A stretch of DNA of 6,563 nt, from assembly GCA_943371235.1 (NCBI GenBank), contig CALRTZ010000080.1:1-6563 (forward strand). The letters are read 5' to 3'. Below are positions 6,379 to 6,563 of this stretch, piece by piece. The notes under the pieces are model-generated. The model saw nothing but the letters and a program-made list of their open reading frames with translations, was not told the DNA's origin and made no database searches. How positions within the stretch are numbered: position 1 is the first letter of the stretch; the number at the start of each line of letters is the position of its first letter. The translations under genes were made by a program, and so were the position numbers. The stretch comes from CAJBVG01 sp943371235. GTDB lineage: Bacteria; Bacteroidota; Bacteroidia; Sphingobacteriales; Sphingobacteriaceae.

Positions 6379-6430
6379 ATCCAAATTTGTATTTTATGTT
6401 AGATTCCTTAAACGAACCCTCGGAGATTTT
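6379..6430 (+). repeat. Long direct repeat, copy 2 (right flank of the block)
   Basis: This 52-nt stretch repeats 1216-1268 in the same orientation, with two substitutions and one missing A in the AAAA before CGAACCC. It begins 12 bp after the terminator and is followed by the GC-richer tandem repeats. Unlike copy 1, it is not interrupted by an IS, so its upstream sequence shows what may have preceded copy 1 before insertion. Confidence 0.85.
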
Positions 6431-6436
6431 ACTGTA

Positions 6437-6517
6437 CAGGCAATTCAGCCCTCAAATCGCTACGCTACGTTCGGGGCAGGCAATTCACCCCTCAACTTCT
6501 CTTCGCTACGTTCGGGG
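6437..6517 (+). repeat. Two tandem units of about 40 bp in a repeat-rich end
   Basis: Units at 6437-6476 and 6477-6517 share CAGGCAATTCA at the start, CCCTCAA in the middle and CGCTACGTTCGGGG at the end. A third, decayed start (CAAGCAATTTAC) follows at 6518. CAGGCAAT at 6437 and 6477 also pairs with ATTGCCTG at 6553-6560, and AATCC-G-GGATT (6546-6556) is a small palindrome. There is no gene here. The element resembles a dispersed intergenic repeat and continues beyond the window. It is clearly richer in G and C than the cargo genes. Confidence 0.7.
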
Positions 6518-6563
6518 CAAGCAATTTACAATTCACCATTTATTAATCCGGGATTGCCTGCGC

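Noticed and set aside
6437..6517. CRISPR array
   Set aside because: There are only two adjacent units of about 40 bp with no distinct unique spacers and no cas genes nearby.

Overview
The window looks like an AT-rich Bacteroidota chromosome, probably of the class Flavobacteriia. The support is a type IX secretion (T9SS) C-terminal sorting domain, Bacteroidota-style promoter elements (TTG...TAnnTTTG), starts without clear Shine-Dalgarno sites in the cargo genes, and low GC. The species cannot be named from the sequence.

Left part (1-1216): the right-hand portion of an IS3-family insertion sequence. It carries orfA, an A_AAA_AAG slippery heptamer for -1 frameshifting, orfB with an intact DD(35)E triad, and a probable right terminal repeat ending at 1216. 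The left end lies outside the window. The IS ends exactly where a 52-53 bp sequence begins, and that sequence recurs in the same orientation at 6379-6430. The two copies therefore bracket about 5.1 kb.

Region 1269-1692 has no convincing gene. It holds two copies of a 32-nt sequence containing a 22-bp palindrome, a strong bidirectional terminator, and a tail that resembles the 3' end of a tRNA but is degenerate.

Central part: a small XRE-type regulator with a leucine zipper is read leftward (1693-2034). It is divergent from a three-gene rightward block. Between them are two ACAA-N7-TTGT dyads with centres 20 bp apart. The second overlaps the -33 element of a well-matched Bacteroidota promoter, which suggests the regulator represses the block and possibly itself.

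Right part (2322-6307): three exported proteins form a likely operon, with gaps of 11 and 33 bp. They are a T9SS-sorted protein of unknown function, a periplasmic or secreted alpha/beta hydrolase (lipase/esterase-like) with a recognisable Ser-Asp-His triad, and a lipoprotein with a PQQ-type beta-propeller. A strong terminator closes the block at 6337-6367. A plausible reading is a cell-envelope or surface module for attacking or handling ester-containing material, but the substrate is unknown. The far right (6379-6563) is made of dispersed and tandem repeats without a gene.
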